Source: Pedobacter mucosus
Lineage (GTDB): Bacteria > Bacteroidota > Bacteroidia > Sphingobacteriales > Sphingobacteriaceae
Assembly (NCBI RefSeq): GCF_022200785.1
Contig: NZ_CP087585.1
Span: 2,046,001-2,110,000, forward strand
Direction of reading: 5' to 3'
DNA: 64,000 nucleotides
The position numbers and the translations under genes were made by a program. Positions within the stretch are counted from its first letter, which is position 1. Each line of letters starts with the position of its first letter. Positions 28,101 to 35,937 of the stretch are shown piece after piece. The notes below the pieces were generated by a model. That model was not told the origin of the DNA, did not search any database, and saw only the letters and a list, made by a program, of their open reading frames with translations.

Positions 28101-28296
28101 CAAGCGATGGAGCAACAGAACGCAAAACCGTTTCGGCATTTGCTCCTGGATAAACGGCCGTTACCAAAACCGATGGCGGCGCAATATCAGGAAACTGTTG
28201 TAAAGGCAATTTCGTTAGACCAAGTATCCCCAATATCACCAACAATATGGAGATAACGGTTGCCAATACGGGCCTTTGTATAAATATCTTGAACAT
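25105..28296 (-). CDS. RND multidrug efflux permease (AcrB/HAE1 family)
   Basis: The 1063-residue inner-membrane permease has the length of AcrB-type pumps. The first helix follows FIQRPVLATVISILLVILG and the proton-relay Asp pair lies in IGIVVDDAIVVVEA, about residues 407-408. Two large periplasmic loops are present, and late helices include LIGLLAKNAILIVEFA and the GLIPMM region. It exchanges protons for hydrophobic compounds. It is the middle gene of adaptor-permease-duct, though 341 bp of repeats separate it from the adaptor. The start is the ATG at 28296 (MFKIFIQRP), typical for the family. Confidence 0.95.
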   Translation of the reverse strand: MFKIFIQRPVLATVISILLVILGILGLTKLPLQQFPDIAPPSVLVTAVYPGANAETVLRSVAPSLEESINGVENMTYMSSTASNDGSLAITVFFKLGTNADQAAVNVQNRVAQATSQLPAEVVQQGVTTAKQQNSFIMAIGLYTENEAKYDQTFVANYAQINIIPEIKRIPGVGSAAIFGGVKDYSMRVWLNPTQMATYKVTPNEIMKAIQDKSLEAAPGKFGERSKEVFEYVIKYKGKLTKPDEYENIAIRSNADGSILHLKDVARIELGAYSYNSITRLNGKKGIVIGIIQLAGSNSNDIQVAINKLMAKSEKSFPAGIKKNIFYSTKVALDQSIEQVEHTLIEAFILVFIVVFLFLQDFRSTLIPAIAVPVAILGTFFFMQLFGFSINLLTLFALILAIGIVVDDAIVVVEAVHAKMEHKHLSPKAATHEAMHEITGAIISITLVMAAVFLPVGFMEGSTGVFYRQFAFTMAIAIVISAVNALTLSPALAALFLKDNHSAHGNEPAVKQGFKQKFFNGFNSSFTSLTNRYVGGLKFLIRHKWLSLGGLALITLATVLMVKTTPAGFIPTEDQGFIAISVNTPSGTSLDGTQKIMSEAENVLSKLDASRDVTAVSGFNLLTNSTSPSSAVVFVLLKPNEERGKVKNIDEIMNEVRGKLGAIAGGTFFVFSFPTVPGFSNVEALDMVLQDKTGGKLDKFSGISQQFIGELMKRPEIAVAFTSFKADYPQLQLDINDEKADQLGVNVKDILQTMQTYFGSAQASDFNRFGKYYRVVVQADVKDRADPSSIDRVFVKSNRGEMVPINTLVKLSRIYGSETASRYNLFNSISINAIPKPGFSSGDAIKAIEEVAEKQLPAGYSYEFSGQTREEIASGGQSTTIFLLCLVFIYFLLSAQYESYILPLAVILSIPAGIFGVFVAIGLTGIENNIYVQVALIMLIGLLAKNAILIVEFAVQRRRSGQSLVASALEASKSRLRPIIMTSLAFIVGLIPMMRATGPSAQGNHSISIGAAGGMISGVILGLFIIPVLFVIFQYLQEKVSKKSQEVVHYREEPVINEVYETV

Positions 28297-28637
28297 TATT
28301 TTTTATTTTATTTTCTTTCTTGCAATGTGTTTAGCCTTCGGTTTGATCACACAGATTTAGAGATTACACAGGTTTTTTTTATTTAACTTGATCATTGCTC
28401 TTCTTTCCTTATTCTTCTTTCCTTCGGCTTGATTACTCAGATCTAGAGATTACACAGATTTGTACTTTGAACGTTTTTCCTCTCGTCTTTGATCCTTGTT
28501 CTTTAATCCTTGTTCTTCTTCCCTTCAGGTTGATTACACAGATTTTTTACTTGGAATGATTTTTCCCCTTGTCTTTGATCCTTGCTCTTTAATCTTTGTT
28601 CCTTAATCCTTGTTCCTTAATCCTTTATTTCTCCGTC
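28297..28637. repeat. Degenerate tandem repeats inside the RND operon
   Basis: Between adaptor and permease, three loose copies with a spacing of about 85-100 bp carry CCTTCGG or CCTTCAGG, TTGATYACACAGATTT and pyrimidine-rich runs such as TTTGATCCTTGTTCTTTAA. They begin near 28336, 28421 and 28520. No gene is present. The gap is unusual for such an operon, so a separate promoter or processed leader could lie here. Confidence 0.65.
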
Positions 28638-29840
28638 TTAATTTTTCAGCTTTAAACTTGCTGCTTTATCCGTAGATTTTTCTGGTTGTATAACTTGTCC
28701 TTCTTGAATGTGGTCTAAGCCGCTTAAAACGATCTGATCTCCAGATTTTAATCCATCTTTTACAAGATAATTGTTGCCGCTTTTCCCGATTATGGTGATA
28801 GGTGTTTTACTTACTTTATTGCCTTTGCTTAAAGCGAAAACAAAAACTTTATCCTGCATTTCAATAGTTGCCGATTGCGGAACTAAAATCGCATCATCAT
28901 GTAATAAACCTAAACGGATTTTGCCTGTATTTCCTGACCGTAATGTTCCACTAGCATTTAAGAAAGTTGCTCTAAGCGTTATTGCGCCAGTGTTTTTATC
29001 AAACTGACCATCAATCATATCAATTTTTCCTTTTAAAGGATAAACAGAATTATCTGATAAAACCAACTCCACCGCCGGAAGATGTTTTATTCTGTCTGCA
29101 GGCGATTTACCTGGATAATTTTTATTAAAACTATTGAAGTCGTTCTCTGCTAAGGCGAAGTATACATGTACTTCATGAATATCAGATAATTGTGTCAAAG
29201 CTATTTGATCTGCAGGAGAAACCAAACTCCCCTGCTTCTTTGGAATCCGCCCAATATAACCGCTTACACTAGCTTTAACATTGGTGTAACCTAAATTAAT
29301 TTTTGCGGATGCAACACTAGCATTCGCTTGTTCCGCATTTGCTTGTGCAATCTTGTAAGCCGTTTTAGCAGTTTTTAACTGAAACTCCGACACAACCTTG
29401 TTTTGTACCAATGGCGTTAATTTATCTACTTCTAATTGCGCATTTAAAATAGCAGCTTCAGCAGCATGCAAACTTGCTTTTGCATTGTTTAAGGCTTCGC
29501 GATAAGGATTATCATTAATTTTAAATAATGTTTGTCCGGCGGAAACAAATGCGCCTTCGTTAACTAAAACACTTTGTAAATAACCGCTAACCTGCGGACG
29601 AACATCAATATCAACAGCACCTTGAATGGATGCAGGGTATTCTATAAATGTAGTTTCAGATGATTCGTTGATCATACTAACAGGTAATACTGGAGGTGGC
29701 GGAGCAGCTGCTGATTGCTCGGGTGAAGATTTACAGCTTATTAATATTATGGAGACTAGAGAAACAGTTAACGTTGATTTAACATAATTAAACCATTTAA
29801 CAGCGTTAAGGAATGGAGGTGAGTAATGTAGCGATTTCAT
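28638..29840 (-). CDS. RND efflux periplasmic adaptor (membrane fusion protein)
   Basis: The 400-residue lipoprotein joins permease and outer-membrane duct. The lipobox ILISC puts the lipidated Cys near residue 36. The biotinyl-lipoyl-like half motif DVRPQVSGYLQSVLVNEGAF, the helical hairpin (AEAAILNAQLEVDKL) and the second half motif with GYIGRIPKK follow in order. A beta-barrel domain and a C-terminal proximal domain ending in LSGLDHIQEG complete the AcrA pattern. A 24-bp near-match to the regulator's own upstream site lies 27 bp before the start, so the adjacent TetR protein probably controls it. Confidence 0.94.
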   Translation of the reverse strand: MKSLHYSPPFLNAVKWFNYVKSTLTVSLVSIILISCKSSPEQSAAAPPPPVLPVSMINESSETTFIEYPASIQGAVDIDVRPQVSGYLQSVLVNEGAFVSAGQTLFKINDNPYREALNNAKASLHAAEAAILNAQLEVDKLTPLVQNKVVSEFQLKTAKTAYKIAQANAEQANASVASAKINLGYTNVKASVSGYIGRIPKKQGSLVSPADQIALTQLSDIHEVHVYFALAENDFNSFNKNYPGKSPADRIKHLPAVELVLSDNSVYPLKGKIDMIDGQFDKNTGAITLRATFLNASGTLRSGNTGKIRLGLLHDDAILVPQSATIEMQDKVFVFALSKGNKVSKTPITIIGKSGNNYLVKDGLKSGDQIVLSGLDHIQEGQVIQPEKSTDKAASLKLKN

Positions 29841-29866
29841 ATGATTAAAATTAATTGGAATTTAAA

Positions 29867-29892
29867 GTGTATAAATAATCTAACAGTGTTAA
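29867..29892. promoter_or_regulatory. Candidate TetR-type operator upstream of the efflux operon
   Basis: The site is ATAAATAATCTAACAGTGTT followed by AA, with the dyad TAACA-G-TGTTA at 29881-29891. The same 20-odd bases, with only a few changes, recur before the regulator gene at 30532-30557, so this is a likely shared operator. Confidence 0.7.
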
Positions 29893-29911
29893 ATTATGGG
29901 GTAAAAAAATT

Positions 29912-30517
29912 TTAGTTGTTTATTGATAATGTAATGCCTTTAATAGCATCTTTTAAAATTTGTTGGTTTAACTCATCTGTCGTTCTACCATCTGGGCGGA
30001 CTAAATTAATCGAGATCAATCCATGAATGATAGACCAATAAGTATAATATTTTCTACAGATGTCATCATCCGATACAGGCTGTTTATCAAATAGAGATTC
30101 AATAACGTCGCCCAGCATATTGCCTACACTTTCGGCTTCAGGCATTGCACTTTTAACACTGCAACAAACCATATCTACACCGTACATCAATTGATAAAAC
30201 TCTTTATTAGCAAAAGCGAAGTTCCAATAGGCAACCCACATGGCCTCCATTTTTAATTCGGGAGATTCATTTTTGTCTCTTGCTTCGCGAATATCTTTTG
30301 CTAAAATTAAATAACCTCTTCTGGTCAATTCTAATAAAATCCCTTCTTTATTCGAGAAGTATTCGTAAATAATTGGTGCAGTGTATTCAATCTGATCGGC
30401 AATTTTACGCATACTTAAAGACTGCCAACCTTCAGTTTGAACGATATTTAAGGCCGCATCCAGAATTTTTATTCTGGTTTCATCTTTTAAACGTAGAATT
30501 CTTTCTTTACTTCCCAT
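29912..30517 (-). CDS. TetR/AcrR-family transcriptional regulator
   Basis: With the start at ATG 30517 (MGSKERILRLKDE) the protein has 201 residues. An upstream ATG at 30571 would place the candidate operator inside the gene, so it is less likely. The N-terminal TetR helix-turn-helix is clear: ILDAALNIVQTEGWQSLSMR then YEYFSNKEGILLEL. The C-terminal part is a ligand-binding helical domain typical of the TetR_C_33-like group. The gene lies in the same direction as the efflux operon and just upstream of it. Shared operator-like sites before both suggest it represses the pump and itself until a ligand binds. Confidence 0.93.
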   Translation of the reverse strand: MGSKERILRLKDETRIKILDAALNIVQTEGWQSLSMRKIADQIEYTAPIIYEYFSNKEGILLELTRRGYLILAKDIREARDKNESPELKMEAMWVAYWNFAFANKEFYQLMYGVDMVCCSVKSAMPEAESVGNMLGDVIESLFDKQPVSDDDICRKYYTYWSIIHGLISINLVRPDGRTTDELNQQILKDAIKGITLSINN

Positions 30518-30531
30518 GACTGGAATATAAG

Positions 30532-30557
30532 GTGTAAATAATCTAACACTGTTAAGC
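30532..30557. promoter_or_regulatory. Candidate autoregulatory operator of the TetR gene
   Basis: GTGTAAATAATCTAACACTG followed by TTAA, with the dyad TAACA-C-TGTTA at 30544-30554. It ends 15 bases upstream of the regulator's ATG and matches the site at 29867-29892. Confidence 0.7.
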
Positions 30558-30571
30558 AAATGTATAATCAA

Positions 30572-30976
30572 TTTAGTTACTACAAATCATTTATTTGTCA
30601 TAAAGATTTTGAGGAAATAAAATCACAATTTAAACAACAAGAAAGCACTTTTAAGCTACGATAAAAATGTTGAGATTCTTGCTTTCGTTTTAAGATGTTC
30701 GCTTTTGAAAGAATGATGATTGTTCTTGTTGATTCATTATACTTCAAACAGTTCGCTGTAGCATATTCGTAATTCTCAAGGTGATTGGAAATTAATGCGT
30801 TACCTCTTTACTTGCTTTAGGATTCCCGCATACGCGATAATGACGACAGTTCTTGTTCGATTCATCATACTATTAAACAGATCGTTCTAGTACGGTTGCC
30901 ATTCTCAATTTAAGTTTAAAACGTAGTCAGGTTTTCCTATACTTTTAGAATCATACTATTTTAGCAACCAGATCAA
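30572..30976. other. Intergenic region with two diverged direct repeats
   Basis: The 405-bp stretch has no gene. GTTCTTGTTGATTCATTATAC at 30722-30742 and GTTCTTGTTCGATTCATCATAC at 30851-30872 begin two loosely similar blocks that both end in ATTCTCAA. Before the second lies GGATTCCCGCATACGCGATAATGACGAC, a relative of the dispersed GACGACCGTTC repeats. Confidence 0.6.
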
Positions 30977-32641
30977 TTAAAAAACATCAACATACTTCTT
31001 ATACAAATCAATAGAAATGTAATGTGTTTTTTTCCATTGGCTTGCGTACCAATTTTTAGCATTTGGATGAATATTTTTTACAAGATAAATTCCTTCACCA
31101 TATACCCTTGAGAATCGATTATTAATTTTATCCACTAAACGGCTATTGGCTTTCATTGCTGCAGGCAAATTACCAATGGTGGAAAAGAAGATGATATTTT
31201 TAGCGTTTATTTTACTCGGTGCCCACATGGCGAAACTACTAGAGAGTGAAACAATTTTCGGCAAAGGATATTGTTCGCAATAATAATCTGCCGCACCTGC
31301 CGCTCCATAACCTTCAATATAAAATATGGTTTGCTGGCGTTGCTTTGCATCCATAGAAAGGTAGATGCGTGATACTTTACTTGCCAATTCATCCCAGCCG
31401 ATCATATCTGCATAATTTTGATTCATATTATGAATTTTCTGGTCTTCCCATTTTAACGGAAATTGTATGTTGAGATGGGTATAAGTCCATTCAAATACTG
31501 CAGACGCATTCTCAATAGGCAAATATGGAAGCACAACAAGTGATAAAAAGAGATTAGGAATTTGCATTACTCCAATAAATGAACTTTTAAACGTTTTGGT
31601 AAAGGTGCGGAAAACACGCTCTAAATATATACCGCCAATTGCGAATAGAGCCGGAAATGCTCCAAATCCATAATATGGTTTGCCATTTAAAATGACTAAC
31701 GTAGTCATCACAATTATGAATCCCCATAACAGAAATCTATAATCTTTAAATTCGTTATTACGACTTAAATACCATATTCCGGCAAGCCAAACAAAGACTC
31801 CTGTTCCATTTACAACCAATTGTTGAAATGTAAAATCTATTGGACTAATATAAATAAGCTGAGTTTCTTTAAGCTCCTGAAAGTGCATGAGTGCAGGAAA
31901 ACCGTTTTGAAATTGCCATATGATGTGAGGTAGAATAACTAAAAATGAAATAAAAATCGAAACGTAAAATGACTTTCTACTCCATATTTTTCGTCCCCCA
32001 TCACTTAGAGACAAGCCAAAAAGCATCCCAAGAATGTAAATTACAATAGTGTATTTCACTAAAATACCAATGCCAATTACTAACCCAAGGACATATAAAT
32101 ATTTATCTGTACCTTTTTGAACAAAACAAATTAGAAGGTAAGCGGATAACAGCCAAAAAAGTTCATCAAAAACTTGCGGGATAAATAAGGCTCCTGTTGC
32201 TAGGAATGCTGGTGAAAAAGCCACCGTTGTACAGGCAATAATTACCGCTAAATATTTTCCGTTCAGCCGAATCGTAATCACTCCTGTTAAATGTACAATC
32301 GCTCCAGCACATAATGCCGGTATGATTCTGGTAGCAGTTAAAGAATTGCCGAAAACAGTTTTACCTAAGGCGCCCATAAAAGCTATAAATGGTGGCGTTT
32401 CCCGATAGCCCCAAGATAAATGTTCGCTCAATGCCATATACAGTAATTCATCCTGATGAAACCCATAGGCATTAATGGAGCCTAAATGCAGTAAAAATTG
32501 TAAAAGCGTAATGAGTATTGTAACAGATAAAAGTTTTTCTTTTAGTGTGTAATTTGTTGAAATAAATTTAAAAATTCCATTTGGCTCAACAGATGCTATC
32601 TGTCTTTTTTGAAGTAATGGCTTTGAATTAATTTCGAACAT
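30977..32641 (-). CDS. GT-C fold glycosyltransferase, family 39-like membrane protein
   Basis: The 554-residue integral membrane protein has about eleven hydrophobic segments and belongs to the ArnT/PMT-like GT39 superfamily. The first periplasmic loop carries the acidic pair in GFHQDELLYMALSEHLSWGYRETPP, expected near the catalytic centre of enzymes that use lipid-linked sugars. A soluble C-terminal part of about 150 residues follows the last helix. These enzymes transfer a sugar from a polyprenyl phosphate donor on the periplasmic side; the acceptor here is unknown. It has no clear operon partner; the MetA-like gene lies 66 bp upstream in the same direction and may be co-transcribed. Confidence 0.85.
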   Translation of the reverse strand: MFEINSKPLLQKRQIASVEPNGIFKFISTNYTLKEKLLSVTILITLLQFLLHLGSINAYGFHQDELLYMALSEHLSWGYRETPPFIAFMGALGKTVFGNSLTATRIIPALCAGAIVHLTGVITIRLNGKYLAVIIACTTVAFSPAFLATGALFIPQVFDELFWLLSAYLLICFVQKGTDKYLYVLGLVIGIGILVKYTIVIYILGMLFGLSLSDGGRKIWSRKSFYVSIFISFLVILPHIIWQFQNGFPALMHFQELKETQLIYISPIDFTFQQLVVNGTGVFVWLAGIWYLSRNNEFKDYRFLLWGFIIVMTTLVILNGKPYYGFGAFPALFAIGGIYLERVFRTFTKTFKSSFIGVMQIPNLFLSLVVLPYLPIENASAVFEWTYTHLNIQFPLKWEDQKIHNMNQNYADMIGWDELASKVSRIYLSMDAKQRQQTIFYIEGYGAAGAADYYCEQYPLPKIVSLSSSFAMWAPSKINAKNIIFFSTIGNLPAAMKANSRLVDKINNRFSRVYGEGIYLVKNIHPNAKNWYASQWKKTHYISIDLYKKYVDVF

Positions 32642-32707
32642 ATGTAGTAAACAACTTTTACGCGGTTTTGCGTCCGCGATTTTAAATTTTTGGTGAGTGT
32701 GAATTTT

Positions 32708-33538
32708 TTATAGCCTGAATGATAATCCCACAAAATAACTTTTCATAGCATCATGCTGAATACCATAATTTAAGCCCCCATCAATTTTTACATCTTTTGC
32801 AATTTCTAGCTGAAGTGCAGCATTAAGAAAATTATTCCAATGGCTTGCTTTAAGGTCATATGTGTAATATGTTTCAGCAATTCCATCTAAGTGCTTAGCT
32901 AATTGATGACTTAAGGTTAAAGATTGCAATAATTGATTATGCAACGCGGTTCCTTCATCATCTTGTAAACGATCTGCTTCTATCTGCATACCTAAATGAA
33001 ATTCTCCAGGCAACTTAAGCGACATTGGTACAATTATCCCACCTTCATATTGTTCATCTTCTTCTGCATTTGAAGTTGGAAACTTTATAAATGGTAATAT
33101 GGAAATGGCAAATTTTCCTTTATCGTTACCTAGTAAGTTTTGTTTGATACGTACAATTAGATCACCAAAACCATGGTTACGCTCTATATTTCCGCTATCA
33201 AATTCCTTCTCATTTGAAAAAGCAAAACTTTGAACCACCACTTGAATAGCGGTAGAATTGGTAATTCCGAGTTTCAAATTAGCTTGGTTTAATAAATAGG
33301 TATTTATGGAAGATGAATTAGAAACGCTCCGATCTAACCTACCTAAATCGCTTTCAAATTGAAAATGACCTGCATCTACTGTAATTGGCGACTCCGTAAC
33401 ATCAGGCCGATCTGTTTCCATTTCGCGTAAACTAGCTTTCGGTACAGGATGAAAAAGACTATAGTGTTTATCGCTCTGCGCTAAAGAAACATTATTTATT
33501 AAAAATATGGCAAATAAGAATAGGTAGAACTTTTTCAT
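32708..33538 (-). CDS. MetA-like outer-membrane transporter-family protein
   Basis: The 276-residue protein has a signal peptide (1-20, ending SLAQ). The mature part begins soon after with METDRPDVTESP, a signature of the family annotated as transporter or MetA pathway of phenol degradation. Alternating beta strands and a final aromatic residue pattern (YFVGLSFRL) fit an outer-membrane barrel. The function in this family is not well established. It lies just upstream of the GT-C gene on the same strand, and a terminator separates it from the glycosyltransferase gene behind it. Confidence 0.8.
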   Translation of the reverse strand: MKKFYLFLFAIFLINNVSLAQSDKHYSLFHPVPKASLREMETDRPDVTESPITVDAGHFQFESDLGRLDRSVSNSSSINTYLLNQANLKLGITNSTAIQVVVQSFAFSNEKEFDSGNIERNHGFGDLIVRIKQNLLGNDKGKFAISILPFIKFPTSNAEEDEQYEGGIIVPMSLKLPGEFHLGMQIEADRLQDDEGTALHNQLLQSLTLSHQLAKHLDGIAETYYTYDLKASHWNNFLNAALQLEIAKDVKIDGGLNYGIQHDAMKSYFVGLSFRL

Positions 33539-33626
33539 CTGTTATTATACTTTGCGGAAACAACAAGAATTTGAGTTGAATGTTTCAAACGAACTGGATC
33601 GAAAAGCTTTTGAAACCATATTAAAC

Positions 33627-33660
33627 AAACTGAGCATGATTAAGAAATCATGCTCAGTTT
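33627..33660 (-). terminator. Terminator after the 33685 glycosyltransferase gene
   Basis: AAACTGAGCATGA (33627-33639) and TCATGCTCAGTTT (33648-33660) form a perfect 13-bp stem with an 8-base loop. Read on the minus strand it is followed by TTTGTTTAA. Confidence 0.85.
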
Positions 33661-33684
33661 TATATTAGGATTTGGCTTATTAAA

Positions 33685-34833
33685 TTAATTGGCGATAGAA
33701 AGTGAATCTTGAGTAGATTTGGTTAAAGCCATTTGTTTTACCATGAATTCATAAGTTTTATCCCAAGAATTATCTTCAAGAAAACTATCAGCAAGGTGTA
33801 ACCATTCAGATTTATTTGCGCTTGCCAATTCTGTTTCAATTGCTTTTATAAAACCTCTATGATCATCAGCAATGTGAACAATTTTTTTAACACCATAAGG
33901 GATCACCACGTCACGTATCGCGGTCGAAACAACTGGTATACCCGCCGCAAGGTATTCTGGTGTTTTGGTAGGACTGATAAATTTAGTTGATTCATTAATA
34001 GCAAAAGGAATTAATGCAACGTTCCATCCTGCTAAGTAACTCGGTAAACTTGCATAATCTCGTGATCCTAAATAATGAATATTTTCATTTCGTGGAAGTG
34101 AGTTTGGATCTATTTTCACAACCGGCCCAATCAAAATTATATTCCACTCCGGACGATTTTCTGCAAGATTTTTTATTAGATCTAAATCAAAACGCTCATC
34201 AATAACACCGTAAAAACCAATTTTTACACCTTTGATTTTTGACTGATCATCAGGCTCATTTTTTTTATTTCTAGCTGTAGCCCAGTGCTTCTTATCAATA
34301 CTACTTGGAGCTGGCCAAATATTAGAATGCCTATCTTTTTTTGCCTCATATAATGATTGTCCGCCAGTGAATACTACATCGGCTTTATCCATGAGTTTTT
34401 TCTCCATCTCTTTTAAAGATTCTGGCGCAAATTTGAAAGCTGAAAGTTCATCCATGCAGTCATAAATAATCAACCCAGGATTAAAATTATCAGAAAATTT
34501 TAAGGCGATTGGTGTATAATACCAGAAAATCCACTTCGACATATTTTCGAGTGCGAAAAACTGTTTTAAAAGGCTCGTTAATGTTTGTTCAATTTGGCTT
34601 TCCGAAAGTCCGTGAGGAAGTTGTGGAATCATAACCGTTAAATTCCTCATCCGCTCACTATACAAAAAGCTTGCTTTCTCACATTCAACAAAAACAGGCT
34701 CTTCCATAAAATAAACCTTATTAGCATCCGAAAAACGCGATAGAAGGTGTTGAGGGCGTTGGTAAACAAAATCCCATCTTAAGTGTGAAAAACAGATTAG
34801 GTTTTGTGTGGCGAGCATTCTTGTTTCTTTCAT
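33685..34833 (-). CDS. Family 1/4-type glycosyltransferase
   Basis: The 382-residue cytosolic protein opens with ICFSHLRWDFVYQRPQHLLSR, typical of GT-B enzymes that follow a group 1 pattern. The C-terminal donor-binding half contains KIGFYGVIDERFDLDLIKNLAENR and the sugar-nucleotide contact region FISPTKTPEYLAAGIPVVST. No signal or membrane segment is present. The sugar and acceptor are unknown. The start at 34833 is followed by a second ATG at codon 6, which could be the true start. It is flanked by a terminator and an AT-rich 295-bp gap, so it is probably monocistronic. Confidence 0.85.
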   Translation of the reverse strand: MKETRMLATQNLICFSHLRWDFVYQRPQHLLSRFSDANKVYFMEEPVFVECEKASFLYSERMRNLTVMIPQLPHGLSESQIEQTLTSLLKQFFALENMSKWIFWYYTPIALKFSDNFNPGLIIYDCMDELSAFKFAPESLKEMEKKLMDKADVVFTGGQSLYEAKKDRHSNIWPAPSSIDKKHWATARNKKNEPDDQSKIKGVKIGFYGVIDERFDLDLIKNLAENRPEWNIILIGPVVKIDPNSLPRNENIHYLGSRDYASLPSYLAGWNVALIPFAINESTKFISPTKTPEYLAAGIPVVSTAIRDVVIPYGVKKIVHIADDHRGFIKAIETELASANKSEWLHLADSFLEDNSWDKTYEFMVKQMALTKSTQDSLSIAN

Positions 34834-35128
34834 ATAGGAACTGTTTATTTGGTAGCTTCGATTGTGAAACCCCTATTTCTTTTGGTTAAGTATAATATCA
34901 TAACCAGAGAAATCATAATTAAGTTCTTGTATTTATACGTTTTTATTATCAAGAAATACCGAAGATGATCACTGTTGTGTAACTATATTGATCTATAGTG
35001 TAAATATTGCATCCATTTCATCTAAGAACAGAAGAAATTCACAGGTATATCTACGTATTGTTTGCAATCTTTAGATAAAATACCTTTTAATATATTTTGA
35101 TTGAAAACCAGATTTGCTGATAAGCATA

Positions 35129-35779
35129 TTAATTTATGTAGCCATTTCGAAAGGCATAACTTACTAATGCAGCAGAATTTGGCGTTTTAGTTTTTATTAG
35201 AAGTTTACCTCGAATACCTTCAATTGTGCGTTTACCCATAAACAATTTTTCGCCAATTTCCGAATTTGTTAGCCCGTTTGCTACACCTTCAATAACCTGT
35301 TTTTCTACCTTTGATAACTTAATCGATGATTGTATAAAAGAATTATATTCATTAATTTGAACATTACTTTTTAATGATTTAATGGCGATATCAGCACTTA
35401 CATAAGAGCCACCATCATTTATGTAAGATATTGCAAAAAGCAGTTCCGATCGTCTGCTATTTTTTAACAAATACCCTCTTGCACCTTTACCAAGGGCATT
35501 TTTTACAGAAAAAACCTTGTCTATATTCGACATTACGATAACCGGAGTCTGCGGTGTTAATTCAGCAATTAACTGTACAATTGCGCTTCCATCTACATTT
35601 TCTAATTCTAGTGCTGTAATAATTAAATCTACTTCAATCTCATTTAAACGAATTTTTTCGATCGCTAAATGAGGGTCTTCAAATTCAAAAGGGATTATTG
35701 TGTTTTGATGAGCCTGTATAATTTCTATAATTGCTCTTCTTTCTAAAGGATCCTCTTCAATTATTAACACATTTGTCAT
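35129..35779 (-). CDS. NarL/FixJ-type response regulator with degenerate receiver
   Basis: The 216-residue protein has an N-terminal receiver-like domain (about 1-125) and a C-terminal LuxR-type helix-turn-helix (LSKVEKQVIEGVANGLTNSE then KRTIEGIRGKLL). The receiver keeps the acidic pair (EED, residues 8-10), Ser84 and Lys106 (GYLLKN). At the position of the phospho-acceptor Asp it has Ala56, in VDLIITALELENVDG. Phosphorylation in the usual way is therefore not expected, and it may act through other input. No histidine kinase gene is next to it. It lies alone in AT-rich flanks. Confidence 0.88.
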   Translation of the reverse strand: MTNVLIIEEDPLERRAIIEIIQAHQNTIIPFEFEDPHLAIEKIRLNEIEVDLIITALELENVDGSAIVQLIAELTPQTPVIVMSNIDKVFSVKNALGKGARGYLLKNSRRSELLFAISYINDGGSYVSADIAIKSLKSNVQINEYNSFIQSSIKLSKVEKQVIEGVANGLTNSEIGEKLFMGKRTIEGIRGKLLIKTKTPNSAALVSYAFRNGYIN

Positions 35780-35937
35780 ACTATAAATACGTTTCAGGTT
35801 TTAAATGAATATTATTCAAGGAACTAACAAACATCTTCATAAATTGTTATTCGATAACAAATATTAATTTTACTCCAATAGAATTGATTTATAGCTATTA
35901 ACTTTTAATACAAATTCTATAAAAATTCAAGAAATTC

